A stretch of DNA of 64,000 nucleotides, taken from positions 3,100,001-3,164,000 of the forward strand of contig JAQSEB010000047.1 in NCBI GenBank assembly GCA_030063045.1, in the 5' to 3' direction. A program made the translations under genes and the position numbers. The notes below the pieces were generated by a model that did not search any database, was not told where the DNA came from, and saw only the letters and a program-made list of their open reading frames with translations. The stretch is from Pratylenchus scribneri. Lineage: Eukaryota; Nematoda; Chromadorea; Rhabditida; Pratylenchidae. Every line of letters begins with the position of its first letter. Position 1 is the stretch's first letter. Shown in pieces: positions 25,684 through 38,940 of this stretch.

Positions 25684-28600
25684 ATGTTCCTCACCGATGG
25701 TATAAAAATAGAAAATTGGGGAAAATTAATTTTTCACCCATTTTTAGAATCCATTGTTCGCTGTTTGCATCGCCTCAATTCCCTATTTTGTTCCATCGTT
25801 GGCATTCCACTCAATCTTTTGCTCATTTGGCTCATTCACAAGAGGACCGTGAAAGAAATGCGCGTATACAGGTGTGCCAATGGCCAAAATTGTTAATAAG
25901 CTCCAATGAATAATTGGAAGCAACAAAAAGAAATGGAGAAGGGTCTCATTTTAGGTCTAACAGACATTTGTGCCCTCAAGTCTCATCAATCAAATTCCGA
26001 CAGCTTTTTTTCCCTCCGTTCCTCAAAAAATTTCCCCCATCTATCGTAGGCAATAAGCACCCAAATAGCGCTGATTGGTTAAAGATGATTCCGTATGTTT
26101 TTAGCTTAGAATAATTCCTTCTATTCTTTTGGATTAATTCCACATATTCTTAGATTAGATTAATTCCTGCTAATTTAATTCCGCCTGTTCTGATTTTAAA
26201 TAATTCCGCCTGTTCTGATTTTAAATAATTCCGCCTGTTCTGATTTTAAATAATTCCGCCTGTTCTGATTTTAAATAATTCCGCCTGTTCTGATTTTAAT
26301 AATTCCGCCTGTTCTGATTTTAATAATTCCGCCTGTTCTGATTTTAAATAATTCCGCCTGTTCTGATTTTAAATAATTCCGCCTGTTCTGATTTTAATAA
26401 TTCCGCCTGTTCTGATTTAAATAATTCCGCCTGTTCTGATTTTAATAATTCCGCCTGTTCTGATTTTAAATAATTCCGCCTGTTCTGATTTTAATAATTC
26501 CGCCTGTTCTGATTTTAAATAATTCCGCCTGTTCTGATTTTAATAATTCCGCCTGTTCTGATTTTAAATAATTCCGCCTGTTCTGATTTTAAATAATTCC
26601 GCCTGTTCTAATTTTAAATAATTCCGCCTGTTCTGATTTTAAATAATTCCGCCTGTTCTGATTTTAATAATTCCGTCTGGTTAAGAGCTGACTGAAATTA
26701 GGTTGTTGAATTTGATTATTCCAAAAAAAATATGATTTAATATGAATTTTCCCTTCTCATCAATTTATTCACTATTAAAATATGTATGACGGAGAAAAAG
26801 ACATCAAATTCACTTTTCAGCCGTATTCTGTTGCAAACTTGCTGCACGGATTTGCTCTTTTTGGTGGTAAATGAGCTGAGCCAACCAATTTTCATTATCG
26901 ATGGTCCTGTGGCATTGGGTCTTTTGAATGGCCCAATGCGTAATTCGGCAACCGGATGGAATTTTACCGCATTCACATTTTGGCTTTTCAACTTTTATTT
27001 TTCCATTTTCGGCATTTGCGTCCAATTCCTCTATCGATATTTGACACTTTGCCGGCATAAATTTATATTTGTTATTTCAAATATTTCCCATATAGAAAAC
27101 GAACAATTTCAACGTGTGCTCATTTATCCATGTTGGCCATTGCTTCCGCCTTGGATGCTGCCATTTTTGTATTCTTCTACTTTGTTGCCTATCCGAAAGA
27201 GGGAAGCCGGTTTTTGGAGGATCAAAAAATGTTGGGAATGTTGGAAGTGGAAGGCCATCATCAAAATGGAACAATTCAGCAATATTCACCATTGACCCTT
27301 TCCTTTCATATTGACATTGTGAGTGGTGCCATCCGCCATATAAAATTGACCACAATAAAAAGGAAAATTAAAATATTATCCAAATGAGTTCCCCCTTGAA
27401 TCAAAATAATTTCCAGCTTCAGCTGCCAATTAGTTGGAAATTGTGGTGCCTTTGCCTGGTATTGACCATCTCTGCCTGCTATGCCATTATTGGCCTCTGC
27501 ACTGTTCGCACCATCCAACACATTCGAAAACATTTGGCCGAGCACGGATTCAGCAAATTGAAGGAGGTCAACAAACAGTTGAATGCCACACTCATTGGAC
27601 AGGCAAGTTAACATTAACATGTGCTACTCTTTTGACCGTATCTCAACAAGAAGGAAGCAATTATTTTGGGAAGGAATGCCATTCGAAAGCTCAACTTTCC
27701 TCTAAAAAGTGTTTTGTTTTTGAAATATTTGTGATTTTTCCTCATGAAATTCGGGTTTATTACATTCAATGACAGGTATAATTTTTTTCAAAGGTGGATT
27801 TCATAGAATTTAAAAGCCACATTATAGAGGATATTTTGAGCTTTAAAATGGTTATATTGGCATCTCCGATTGGTTATTCCTTCATTGAGCTATGGCCCCT
27901 TAATCGGATCCAGTGAATCCTTTAACCCGTTAGTGCGTTTATTTCAATTTTTTAAATTTTTATAACAATCTTTTCAGTCTTTATAAATTAAATTAGCATT
28001 TTTTAGATTGCCTCTGCTCCCTTAAAAATTTAATCTATTCAATTTGATTTCTGCCAAATTTATAAGTAAACAAATGTATATTTCTTGATCCAAAAATTAA
28101 AAAAGACCACAAAATTTTATTTCGGGGATTAAAGACCAAATAAAGACTAATCTTAATTCTCTCCTAAAAAAGTAACATAACAATTTTCTTAGAGTAGACT
28201 TTCAATCGTAAATTCCTACTAAATCCTCTGGCAATGTGGAAAATTTGCCTTTTAAAATCCGCATTTTCCGCCTTCTTCCCAGAATTCATTAAAAATATTT
28301 TCCTCTTTTGACCATTTCCTCTCATTTAATCCATTTTCCCATTTTTGGAATGTTGAAAAGTTTGAAAATGTTTTTTTACTAATAAGTCTTTTTATGGGAA
28401 TTTCACGTGTCATTCCATTCCCATTCCATCCTACAATTTCCGGCACAAAACTTTGATCCTCTTCATTTTTTTCCATTTTAAGCTTTTATTTATGCCATTT
28501 TGATGGGAAATGAACCTGATTCTTGAATTTTCATGCCTCCATCCATTAATGACATTTATTTGGCCATTTTGACGGATGAATGAGATCTTTGAAAAACGAA

Positions 28601-29121
28601 GAAATGTTTACTTGGAATTTTAGCAAAAAAAAAGATTCGGGGAATAAATTTATTCTAATTTTTAAGTCTTTTAGAGAATAATTCTTTTTGTAAATAATTT
28701 AATCAGTTTAAGTCAACTTTTTAATTCGCTGTTAAAGGGAAAATACTTCTAAAACTTCACACCTAATAAGACCTAATATACTATCTATCTATATCTACTG
28801 TAATGGGCAGTTCCCATAGGCAAAATCAACCAAATATATTTTATTCCCTTTCCCCTTTTTTCGATGTTACTGCCTGCATTCGCCTGCCTAATCCCCCTTT
28901 TCTGTGTTGCAAATGCGCTGATCTCGTCCAGGACAAGCAGGCCCATTCTTTATGCCCAAATGTTGTGCACAATTCCCGAAGCATGGTTGCCCGTCCTCAA
29001 TCCACTGATTACCATTTTGGCCGTGAAACCCTACCGTCGTTTTTTTGCCATCCACCATGGACCCAATCACCAGCATACTCCGCCCATTTGGACCAGTATA
29101 TGTTCGTCAGTAAATAGGTAA
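25684..29121 (+). CDS. 7TM chemoreceptor-like GPCR (nematode str/srj/srd-type)
   Basis: Five exons (25684-25871, 26821-27054, 27096-27318, 27417-27606, 28820-29121) give 378 residues. TM1 is near LNSLFCSIVGIPLNLLLIWL, followed by SRILLQTCCTDLLFLVVNE (TM2). A long aromatic TM3 ends with QFLYRYLTLCR, the family's DRY-like position. TM5 holds LSMLAIASALDAAIFVFFY, TM6 lies across exons 4-5, and TM7 has LNPLITILAVKPYRRFF. In nematodes such receptors sit mainly on sensory neuron cilia; ligands cannot be predicted. Intron 2 (27055-27095, 41 bases) would be a GC-AG intron, since no GT donor keeps the frame. Intron 1 contains a 20-copy minisatellite and intron 4 a foldback element. The exact 3' end is uncertain because a GT follows the last codons and a further small exon is possible. 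Confidence 0.82.
26178..26682. repeat. Minisatellite, 23-25 base unit, about 20 copies, in receptor intron 1
   Basis: The unit TTCCGCCTGTTCTGATTTTA plus AATAA or ATAA repeats about 20 times. The 25-base and shorter variants alternate irregularly, and only a few bases change (for example TTCTAATT once near 26610 and CCGTCTGG at the end). The near-identity of the copies suggests recent expansion. Confidence 0.95.
27626..27902. repeat. Foldback element FB1 in receptor intron 4
   Basis: The left arm has TCAACAAGAAGGAAGC, AATGCCATTCGAAAGCTC and CCTCTAAAAAGTG. The right arm has AAGCCACATTATAGAGGA, GCTTTAAAATGG, ATTGGTTATTCC and TGAGCTATGGCC. The arms are inverted copies of each other. Confidence 0.75.
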
Positions 29122-29222
29122 AAAAAACCAAGATAGGAATTTATCAAAAATGTTTTTTGGGGTTTGAACATGAATGACATTATTTCAGCCATTCTTATTC
29201 CTCCGCTTTTCCTTTCTATTTT

Positions 29223-29960
29223 CCTAAAAAACATTTGTGTTTCACTTAGCTTAAAAACATTTTGTGTTTCACTTAGCTTAAAAGCATTTTGTGTTTCACT
29301 TAGCTTAAAAACATTTGTGTTTCACTTAGCTTAAAAACATTTTGTGTTTCACTTAGCTTAAAAACATTTGTGTTTCACTTAGCTTAAAAACATTTGTGTT
29401 TCACTTAGCTTAAAAACATTTTGTGTTTCACTTAGCTAAAAACATTTGTGTTTCACTTAGCTTAAAAACATTTGTGTTTCACTTAGCTTAAAAACATTTT
29501 GTGTTTCACTTAGCTAAAAACATTTGTGTTTCACTTAGCTTAAAAACATTTTGTGTTTCACTTAGCTAAAAACATTTGTGTTTCACTTAGCTTAAAAACA
29601 TTTTGTGTTTCATTTAGCTAAAAACATTTGTGTTTCACTTAGCTTAAAAACATTTGTGTTTCACTTAGCTTAAAAACATTTTGTGTTTCACTTAGCTAAA
29701 AACATTTGTGTTTCACTTAGCTTAAAAACATTTGTGTTTCACTTAGCTTAAAAACATTTTGTGTTTCACTTAGCTTAAAAACATTTGTGTTTCACTTAGC
29801 TTAAAAACATTTTGTGTTTCACTTAGCTTAAAAACATTTTGTGTTTCACTTAGCTTAAAAATATTTTGTGTTTCACTTAGCTTAAAAACATTTTGTGTTT
29901 CACTTAGCTAAAAACATTTGTGTTTTCATTTGCTCAAAAATATTTGTGTTTCGCTCACAA
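29223..29960. repeat. Minisatellite, 25-27 base unit, about 28 copies, 3' of the first receptor gene
   Basis: The unit is AAAAACATTTGTGTTTCACT plus TAGCTT, with length variants (ATTTG/ATTTTG and GCTT/GCT) and a few substitutions near the right end. It begins about 100 bases past the receptor stop codon. The same unit forms a second array at 50960-51455, about 21 kb away. Confidence 0.95.
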
Positions 29961-31437
29961 TAAAATCAAATTCTTTATTTTTTAAAAATTAAGCCCATTA
30001 TTTCGGGAATGAAAATAGCAATTTATGAGAAAAATTGTTCCCACTCATACAGAATTGGCCAATGGCCTTCCACATCATTTCTGAACATCCAGCAACAAAA
30101 TCCACAACATCAGCAATGAAGCAATAATTTGAAAGAGGCAAATAACCCGGAGGAGACAGGCGATGGCACAAACAACCCATCGAGGGAAATGACAAGGACA
30201 ATTCAGCAGAGAATTGTGCCATCATCGACAATTTAATTTATATAAAACTATTTGTGATTGATTCATCCAAAAATGCCAAAATAATTTCCAAATATTTTCC
30301 TCAATTTTTAATGTCTCATTAAAATCGTTAGAGTATGATTCAGTGCTGGGCCATTCTTTTGATTATAAATTAAACGAAACATCACAAATACTGGAAGGCG
30401 AAATGTGAAATTCATTTTCAATCATTTAAGCTTAAAAAAAGCATCGAAAAACATTGTGAAAGAAGATTAATTCACTCAATCAGCCAATTTTTGCCATTTA
30501 CAAATTTATTCCAACAAAGTGCCTCCAAATGTGCTTTACGAAAAGCCTACGGACATAAACAAGGCCTTCATGCTCATTTTTTCCCTATATTATTATTCAT
30601 TTCCTGTAAGTGCCACCGCGCATATTTTGACGGCCGATTTTTGTTGCCTTACATGAATAAATCAGACTGTATTCGTGCTTTTCTGGATGGATTAAATGAA
30701 AATTGTTTAGGAAAAAACGAGCGGCAATAGCAAAAGAACAATTTTGCTTTTTTGTTTGATATTGGTACTCAATCGAGAAATAACATTGGAAATAAAAAAT
30801 AAGACGAAAAAAAAGGCAGAAAATTATCATAATCAATTCGCAATTAGTGCACAGAAAAATGTGGTTTTAAAAATTATTATGTTTGTTTTATATTTGCTTG
30901 GGATGGGATCAATCCAGTTTTTAATTAAAATTTACATTTTATCCAAATGATACCATGGTCTAATATTTTAAGAATTTGAAAATATTTAATAAAATTATTC
31001 ATGAATGGAATCTTTTTATGGAATTCGACATGACTTTATCCTGTTGAAAATATTTTGCCTCATTCTCAAAGATCTGTTACAAATTGCCATTTTTGCACTA
31101 ATTTGCCACAAATTTGTTGCGCACATGCACATTTCCCGCCATAATAAAGTGCAATATTTACGAAAGGAGGATTAATTTTTAATTTTTTTTCCATTAATTC
31201 ATTCCAGCTGGTCGTCGTCTAGAAAGGAGACGAAAGCAGCTGAATTGAAAGCAACAAAGATTAATGGATTGGGGGAATGCCCGAATTGGGCCAATTTCAA
31301 GTACTTAAAATGCTCAACTAATGCCTAATGGCCATTTTTGAATCATTGAAAATTTAATTTAAATTCTTTCACCTTTCTTTCTAATTTTTCATTTTATAAT
31401 TTTATGAAGCAGAACTCAGCTGATTGATGAGTGCCTG

Positions 31438-31757
31438 GGGCCATTCTTTTGGCTATAGCTTACTTAATAAGGAATTAACCAATTCTGGAAGGCGATATGC
31501 CATTTGAAAGCCCTAAATGTCTTCTAAAAAGTGGCTTTTCGAATTGTTGAAACTTTAAATAATTTGTTAAAATAAGCGGCTTTTCCTCCAAAAATTCAAG
31601 TTTATTACACTCAAAAGCATGTAATTTTTTTAAAAGATGAATTATAAAAAAATTTTTATAGGCCACATTTTAGAGGACACTTTGGACTTTCCACTGGCAT
31701 AATACCTTCCAAGATTGCTTTTTGCCCCGTTGAGATATGAGTCAAAGAATGACCAAC
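31438..31757. repeat. Foldback element FB1
   Basis: The left arm has CCATTCTTTTGGCTATAGC, GGCGATATGCCATTTGAAAG and TAAAAAGTGGCTTTTC. The right arm has GGCCACATTTTAGAGGACA and, near its end, GATATGAGTCAAAGAATGACC. The arms are inverted copies. Confidence 0.8.
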
Positions 31758-34700
31758 GCATTGTAGTGGCGGTACTGAATCGCACCTTAGCAAAATTATT
31801 TTGATCCTCAATGCAAAAAATAAGGCGATTTTCGCAAGGAAATATATTTATTTGTTTTTGTTTGGAGTGCAAAAATATTTATTTCCATTTGATTTGGCCA
31901 AAAAGCGCATTGGTGTGCCAATTTGTGAATAAAATTGATGAATAAAATTGAAGGCCAATGTGAATGAAATGTTTTTGTACTTGGCCAAAATGGAAGAACA
32001 ACACACAGAGGATGGCACGGATGGGTGGTGGATCAGCCATAGTCTCTGGTCATTTTGGATTTGTGGATGGCACAGACCAAATCCTAGAGAGCACACAAAA
32101 AAACTTCCATCAGCAGAGAGGATTTGATTCTGTTTACATCCAAATCCAAGGGCCACTCTCCTTCCATCCCTCTAAAGCTCCATAAAAGGTCAAGGCTCAG
32201 TCAGTCAGGCAGACCAGCAGACTTTCTCCTGTGTAAAAATATTTTTCCACAATTTTGCCATTTCCCTTGCGCAATCCCCCTCCTCCCTTTCTCTCATCTT
32301 TTGGTCCCCAATTGGCCTATGTCTAGAAGGGCACATTGTTGAGGTCAATATAATATTATTTTAACACTAAATTCAGAAAAATTTTTATCAAAGACGTCAA
32401 AAAGTGTGGCCATTGGATTCCTTATTCTCTTACGCGCCCCATTTCCCTTGCGCAATTCCATCCTTTTCCCCTCTTCCCTTCTCATTTTTGTCCTCCTGGC
32501 GGCTATTGTTTTATTCATAGAGGACAATAAAAAGAGTAAAATATTCCCAAAAGTGGACGTCAAAAAATCGGCAATGGAAATTAGAAAGTAGAAATGAACA
32601 AGGGGAAGTACGTTCAAATCCCTTTTATGTTTTCATCTTTGGTCCACAAATTTACATAGAAGTCCCGGCCCGTCTAGTTCCATTGTTTTTCCAAAAGGGC
32701 AATATAATATATGTACTTTATTGTCAAAAGTAACAGTAAATTTTTCTTATGGACGTCAAAAAGTGTCGCCAATTTATTAGAATGGAAAAAAGGAGGAAGT
32801 ACGCGCATATTTTTGAGGAAAGGAAATTACAAAAGAGATAAGACACCGTCAATCATTCATTCATTTTATTAGCAAAAATGCAATCTTTTTCGTTGTTTTC
32901 TGCAAATGAAAATGGAATATAAAATTGGTGAGAATAGACAAAAACAAAAATATTCTTCCTTTTCTGCATTTGCACGGGTCCAGCGGGACTTGAATTGTCC
33001 CTCGCATTTTTCCTCGACCAAACATATTTTGGCTTATCATTCATTTTGATAGGCTTATCAATTGAAAGGGAGGGGGAAGGAAGGAATTTTTGGGCCAGAA
33101 GCCAAAGATGATACCAAATTGGGGGGAAGGGCTGTGGGAAAGGACCATAAAACATTGTTGGTGAATAATAAAATATTTGTTGGAGACAATGGCAAAACAT
33201 TGTTTTGGATGGATGGCACAAAGTCCATTTGGAACAGCCGCACTTTTCCTTTTGCTGCCATCAATTCATTTATTTATTTATGCCATTCTCTCCAACTCTA
33301 CCAGTGTTGATTGGCCTTTCCCAGCCAACTTCTTCTTCCTCGCCTTTCGGCTTCTGTGAGGCCATATGAAGATCAACTTCCCCCTTCTTGCCATCAATTA
33401 TGCCACACTCTTCAATTTATTTTTGATTTTTTCATGGATTTTGGCCCTTTATAAACCACCACTAATTTCCCTTGGTATCTTCTCAGGTTCCTAAGGAGAG
33501 TCCATGTGAGGACATTCCTTTTCTACCATCAATAATGGCATTTTTGATCCATCAATTATTTATGCCATTGTCATTTAGGTATCTGAATTTGAAGGCCACC
33601 TTATTTTCTCCATACTTCCTCCCATTAATTTTTTTCGGAATTTCATAAGTAAACTTCACTCCTTTATTTGATTCTTTCCCAGTCCATCTTCCCCATTGAT
33701 ATGCCTTTTGGCTTCTGAATGAGGCCATGTGAAGGAAAGGGCCACCTTTCTCATGTCAGATATAGTATTCTACTCCAATTTATACTGTTGATTTTCCCTA
33801 CGGATTTTGCCAATGGATTTTCCCTTTTCCCCTTCCCCGAGCACCGTACTCTCTTCTTTGGTTAGGTCGCCTTTTCCCTATCCCAACTTCCTTCCTTCAA
33901 AAGTGCCACATTTTGAGCCATCAAATTGTGTCATTGTCTCCATAATTTTTGTGATTTTTCCCTATGGTTTTTTCTGGCATTTTTCTTTGCCTTCTGGCTG
34001 ATTGAGTCCATTTGAATTGTGCCACTTTTTCCATTCATCTATTTCCTTTGTGCCAATTCCAATCTTCAACCCAATTTTTCCATCCAATTCATTCAATTCA
34101 TTTGTTTCGCGCGGTCACTTTTTAGGAGACAATGGAGGACATTCCACACAAACTACTTATTCTGCTGGCTAAAAATGTCAATTTTCCTTTCTTTTTTATC
34201 TAGGAGGCCAAAAAATTGCATGTCCTAAACATTAATTGGCGATTTTTGATTTCCTCCAAACAATAATAAAAATGAAGCAAACAAACATCAAAAAGGAAAT
34301 GGGGGAGGAGGCCAACATATTCCACCAAACAATGCCTCCTAAAACTATAATTTTAATTCATTTTCTTTTTTGTAAAACATTCCCTGTTCCCTCCCCCACA
34401 AATTTTTTCAAACAATTGTCCCGCAAATTCCAACATTTTTTCGTGATTTCTTTTTGGAATGAATTCTTTTTCGAATAATTGGAAAAATTTTGAATTTGTT
34501 AAAATTTAGAAGATATAAAATATTCTTAAATTCATTAAAATTACTCGCAACTTTTCGTGTTAAAAATTGGCCATTTTTATGGCCATAAAATTTGGCCCAT
34601 TCCTAAATTTTTGGCCACATTGTTTGGCACGATAATTTTAGGAATGATAAAAATTGGAATCCTTTGAAAAAAAAAAATAAAATTGTAGGAACAAAAATCA

Positions 34701-35744
34701 GCCAAATTGTTTTCTTATTAAGAATTTTGTGGCCATTTTCCTCCTTCTTCAAATTAATTTTGGCCAATTTTGTCTGGTCCATTTCCGGGAAATCCAACTC
34801 AAATATTTGACTGCTGGCCTCCACCTTCCGCTTTAATTTTTGATGTTTTAAATAAATGGAAAAAGTTCAAATGTGATGGGATAGTCACGTTTCACGGCAA
34901 AATGGACAAAAGTGAAGGAGAAAATGTGTTCAAAAAATAAGAAAAAAATTAGGTTTTTAAGAGCTAAAATTGAATAATTTTTCATAATGTTTTCCTTGGA
35001 ACAAAAATCAAGACAAATTATTTCGCATTTTATGGAAATTTTTCTTTTATCTAGCTGGTCCATTTCCTGGAAATAATTTCGAATTCAAATATTTAAATGG
35101 CCTCCACCTTCCACTTTTAATTTTTGATGTTTTAATTTAAATTTGATCGAAGTTCGTGGGGGTGGGGGGGGGTAGTCACGCTTCAAGGAAAAAAGCAGAG
35201 ATAAAGGCACAAAAATAAAGCAGGAAATGTGTTCAATTTAAACAAGGAAAAATATGTTTTTAAAATGGGCCAAAATTATATTTTTTTCACATTGTTTTCC
35301 CGGCCAAAATGGTACAATTTTTAAATGGTTCCTGGGTGGATGGCTCCAAATAACCATCCAAAAATTAGTACAAATTTAATTCCCCCAAAATTCCAACTTC
35401 CTGCTTTTTTTCTCAGCTTCCATCACAGATTTTTGTATTTTTGGCGGTCAAAAACAAACACTTAAAGGAAATTGGCCATTGCCATTGCCATTCCTCCTCA
35501 TCCCTGATTAATGTTTGATTCCTCCTCAGCCGCCGCCGCCGCGAAAATGAATTTATTATAGTGCGCAAAAATATGACTGACTGCCGGCGCTGATATTCAA
35601 ATTGAAAATAAATGAGGGAGGAAAATGTGCGGAAAGGCACGCGGATTACATCCCCAAAAAGAAAGATTTGAAATGGGAATTTTGGAAGGAAACTTGTTTA
35701 CGATTTACGGTTTCACTTCCAGCAGGGCTGTCGCCTGATTGAAT

Positions 35745-36070
35745 ACCTAGACCATTATTTTTGACCATAACTCAATAAGGAAGTAACCAATTTGGGAAGG
35801 CAATATCCCTTTTGAAAGCCTTAATGTCCCCTAAAAAGTGGCCTTAAAATTTTTAGAAAAATTTATAACAATTTATCAAATAAAACAGCCAAAAATTCAA
35901 GTTTATTACACTTAAAGACATGAAACTTTTTAATAATATGATTTGATAAAATTTTAATTTGATTTAATGAAATTTAAAAAGCCACTTTTTAGAGGATTTT
36001 CTGTTCTTTTCAATGGTATATCGCCTTCTAAGATTGGTTGCTTCCTTATTGAGTTATTGGCCAAAAACCC
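35745..36070. repeat. Foldback element FB1
   Basis: This is one of the cleaner copies. The left arm has GACCATAACTCAATAAGGAA, GTAACCAATTTGGGAAGGC and CCCCTAAAAAGTGGCC. The right arm has AAAAAGCCACTTTTTAGAGG, TGGTATATCGCCTTC, ATTGGTTGCTTCC and TTATTGAGTTATTGGCC. Confidence 0.85.
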
Positions 36071-36611
36071 AACGCAATTAATAATATAAATATTCGGCAT
36101 AATCCTCAAATCATCTATATTTTAATTCCCTTCCAAAAATTGATTTCTGTGTTTAGCCCATTTAAAATGCCATCATTAAAATGGCGGCCAAAAAAACACA
36201 CAAAAATTCCCTCAAAATAATCCACAATTATCCAATTCAAATTTGAGTCCACAAATAAACTCATCAAAAAAACCTCTGATGTGAGGAAGGGAGTAATTAT
36301 CCTCCACCCACAATTTCCATTCATAATACCACATTTTATCCTAGCCATTTTTAATGCATTTAATTGTTCCATTTTAGTCTCACAACCATTTGGCTATTTT
36401 TTGAGCCCCCCTCCATCCCAATACTCATCAAACAAAAAAACAATTTAAGGAACTAATTTTTGAAGGCCAAAAAATTACTGCCTTTTTCACTCCCCCATCC
36501 ATTTCCTACCCTACCGTATTCCTTCTATTCTTAGAGAAATGCCAATTTTTTTATTTTCCTTGTTCCCTCTAAAATGCATAGGGGAAAATTGCAAAATAGC
36601 ACCAGGTTGAG

Positions 36612-36937
36612 TAATTGCCTAAATTTTGATATAGCTCAATGAGGTAATCACCAATTTGGGAAGGCGATATACCTTCTGAAAGCCCAAAGTGTTTTCTATA
36701 AAGTGGCTTCAAAATTTCTATGAAATTCACCATTTAAAAAGTGAAAAATATCTTTGTGTATAACAATCTTGAATTTTTAGGGGGAACAATTTATTTACCT
36801 AATTATTTTTAATAAATTATTTAAGTTTTTCAAAAAAAATGAAAAGCCACTTTTTAGAGACTATTTATGGCCTTCAAATGGCATATTGCCTCCCAAAATT
36901 GGTTACTTCCTTGTTAAGCTAATGGCCAAAAGAATGA
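36612..36937. repeat. Foldback element FB1
   Basis: The left arm has TGATATAGCTCAATGAGG, GGAAGGCGATATACC and AAAGTGGCTTC. The right arm has AAAGCCACTTTTTAGAGAC, TGGCATATTGCCTCCC, TTGGTTACTTCC and TAATGGCCAAAAGAATG. It lies 540 bases from the previous copy in the same orientation. Confidence 0.8.
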
Positions 36938-37639
36938 GTTTTGTTTTCCCTCCCCTCTACCTTCCACCGTATTCCTCTTTTTTTGTGCCAAAAATAATTT
37001 TTTAAATAATTTCTAAAATTGGCTAATAATTCATTAATTTATTTCCCCACCCCCACCATTAATACTAAAATCACACAATTTCCAAAAATTCTTATTATTT
37101 TAAAATTTTTGTTCTTCCATTTTTTTGCTATCCAATATTGCGTGTTTTTTGAATGAATTGGCCAAAATTCCTCTGATTGAATTCAGCAAATTAATTTTGC
37201 CTATCCCTCCTTTCCCATTTCCACCCTCCAAAAATGACTTTTTCCTATTTTTTTTGAACCATTTTTGTATTTGTACTTTTTTAATAGAATTTCCCACCTA
37301 AATTTGGAAGAGGGCTAATTTTAATTTTGTTAAACATTTTTGGTCACAATTATTTTGCCCATTTCCACTTTTGATGTCATTCACTCGGTGTCAAATTTGG
37401 CATCATCAAATTTAATTTTGGCATCGCACAATTCTACCTTTCTTTGGTGCTACCTTCTTTGTTCTTTCACTCAAATTGTACTGTAATGAAAATTCTTTGG
37501 TCGAAAAAAATTTGGTGTGAAAATTGGCTTATTATTTTTGACATCATCAATTTGGTGGGAATGGCAAAAATAATTTAATTTTGAGAGAATAAAATTAGGT
37601 CAAGAAAAATTGAGACAAAATTGGGTCGAACAAAGATCG

Positions 37640-38000
37640 GCTTTTTTAATATTTCTTTAAAGGTCCAATAATTGGGGAGAAGCCAAACTTATTTTTATAA
37701 TAACTCAACAATAAATGAATTAATTTTGAGAGTTTTGATATCAAATCAAAGAGTAGACACTCTTGGATCTCAAATTATTTAAATTGGTTCAGAATTGCTG
37801 AAAATATGATCAAAAAAAAACTACTGAAAATTTGGCAAATCGATAATAAAGACCATTTTAATATATTTTTGATCAAAACCCAATCAAATATTGAATCTAT
37901 ATAAATAAAATTAATATCATTGGATAGCCAAAAGTCTGCTCTTTAATTTGATACCGAAATAATCAAATTTGGTTCATTTCTTGATGAATTATAAGGGACA
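37640..38000. repeat. Foldback repeat, family FB2
   Basis: It contains TTGGTTCAGAATTGCTGAA, GATCAAAAAAAAACTACTGA, TTGGATAGCCAAAAGTCTGC and TCTTTAATTTGATACCGAAA, shared with the copies at 14.3, 48.5 and 62.7 kb. The halves are approximate inverted copies. Confidence 0.65.
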
Positions 38001-38789
38001 TTGACATCAAAAATGTGGCATTTTTAATGGAGTAATTCACAAATTTAATTGAAAAAATTCGGGCCCAAAGTTTAAAGGCCATTTGATTTATTTTTGGTTT
38101 CCTTTGATTATATCATGTTCTGGGATTTGTTTTATAGTAATTTCCTAATTCCATAATTCGCCAGCCTATAAAGATCCAAATTATTTCCCCGAATTAACCA
38201 ACATCATCCCGTGGCCATCCACATGAAAATGATGGCCATAAAAATTAATGCTAAAAATAATAAAAAAAGAATAGGTAAATGTCATTTTGTGCCTCATTTT
38301 TGGGTTAATCGGTCGGGGATGACCTTTTTCCCCTGCATTAATCCTTTTATTACTTCCTCCCCATTTTTTACAGACGACGATGAGATCATCCGGGCATTTG
38401 GGGGGAAATTATTGGGAATATTATTCAAATATTCATGGAACAAAAACAAAAGAAGGTGGCCAGCAAAAATGCCGGAAAAGTAAAAAATCAGGGAGATTAA
38501 TGAGAATCGGCAGGAGACCAAATGGACAGAAAATTGGATACAAAAATGGGTGACAAAAATGATTAATAAAAAATGTTTTTTGGCCACATAATAACACACA
38601 AAATCATTCTCCAAACATAAATTGACTTTTATTGTTAGGGAGGAACAATTTTTTGGCACAAATTAATTCCTTTTTTTATCCATTTTTTGTGGCAATTAAT
38701 TTTTGGATACTTATTAGTAATAATATATTGGCGAAAAAGTATTGAAATTGCCGAAAAATAAGTATATGATGCCAAAATTATTAAAATTA

Positions 38790-38940
38790 GATAGAGCTGG
38801 TCAAAGATGGACGCATTGAATGGAATATAATTTATTATGGTTTGGTCAAAATTAAATGGGTATTAAACGGTTTAAACCCATTTTGGTTTAATGGTTCAAA
38901 ACTAACTAAGTTAGATTTGGTTAAATCTAAACCAAAATAA
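38790..38940. repeat. Dispersed repeat R3 (about 150 bases)
   Basis: It contains TTATGGTTTGGTCAAAATTA, GGTATTAAACGGTTTAAACC and TTTTGGTTTAATGGTTCAAA. Copies in either orientation lie at about 5550-5770, 8020-8185, 15790-15935 and 61215-61365; those four are inside introns. Confidence 0.8.

Noticed and set aside
28252..28476. 74-codon minus-strand ORF starting MEKNEEDQSF inside receptor intron 4
   Set aside because: Composition looks protein-like, but there is no splice partner, no family and no upstream signal. It may be chance.
29998..30231. Minus-strand frame with a hydrophobic run that resembles a receptor segment
   Set aside because: Only one segment is hydrophobic, stops interrupt the neighbouring sequence and no adjoining TM exon was found.
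30491..30950. Two plus-strand ORFs of 79 and 68 codons
   Set aside because: No joint frame, no motif and Lys/Phe/Ile-rich composition expected from AT-rich DNA.
33000..34250. Pyrimidine-rich region with recurring GAGGCCAT and TTTTGGCTTCTG words
   Set aside because: I suspected a decayed gene or repeat, but the copies are too diverged to define a unit and no frame persists.
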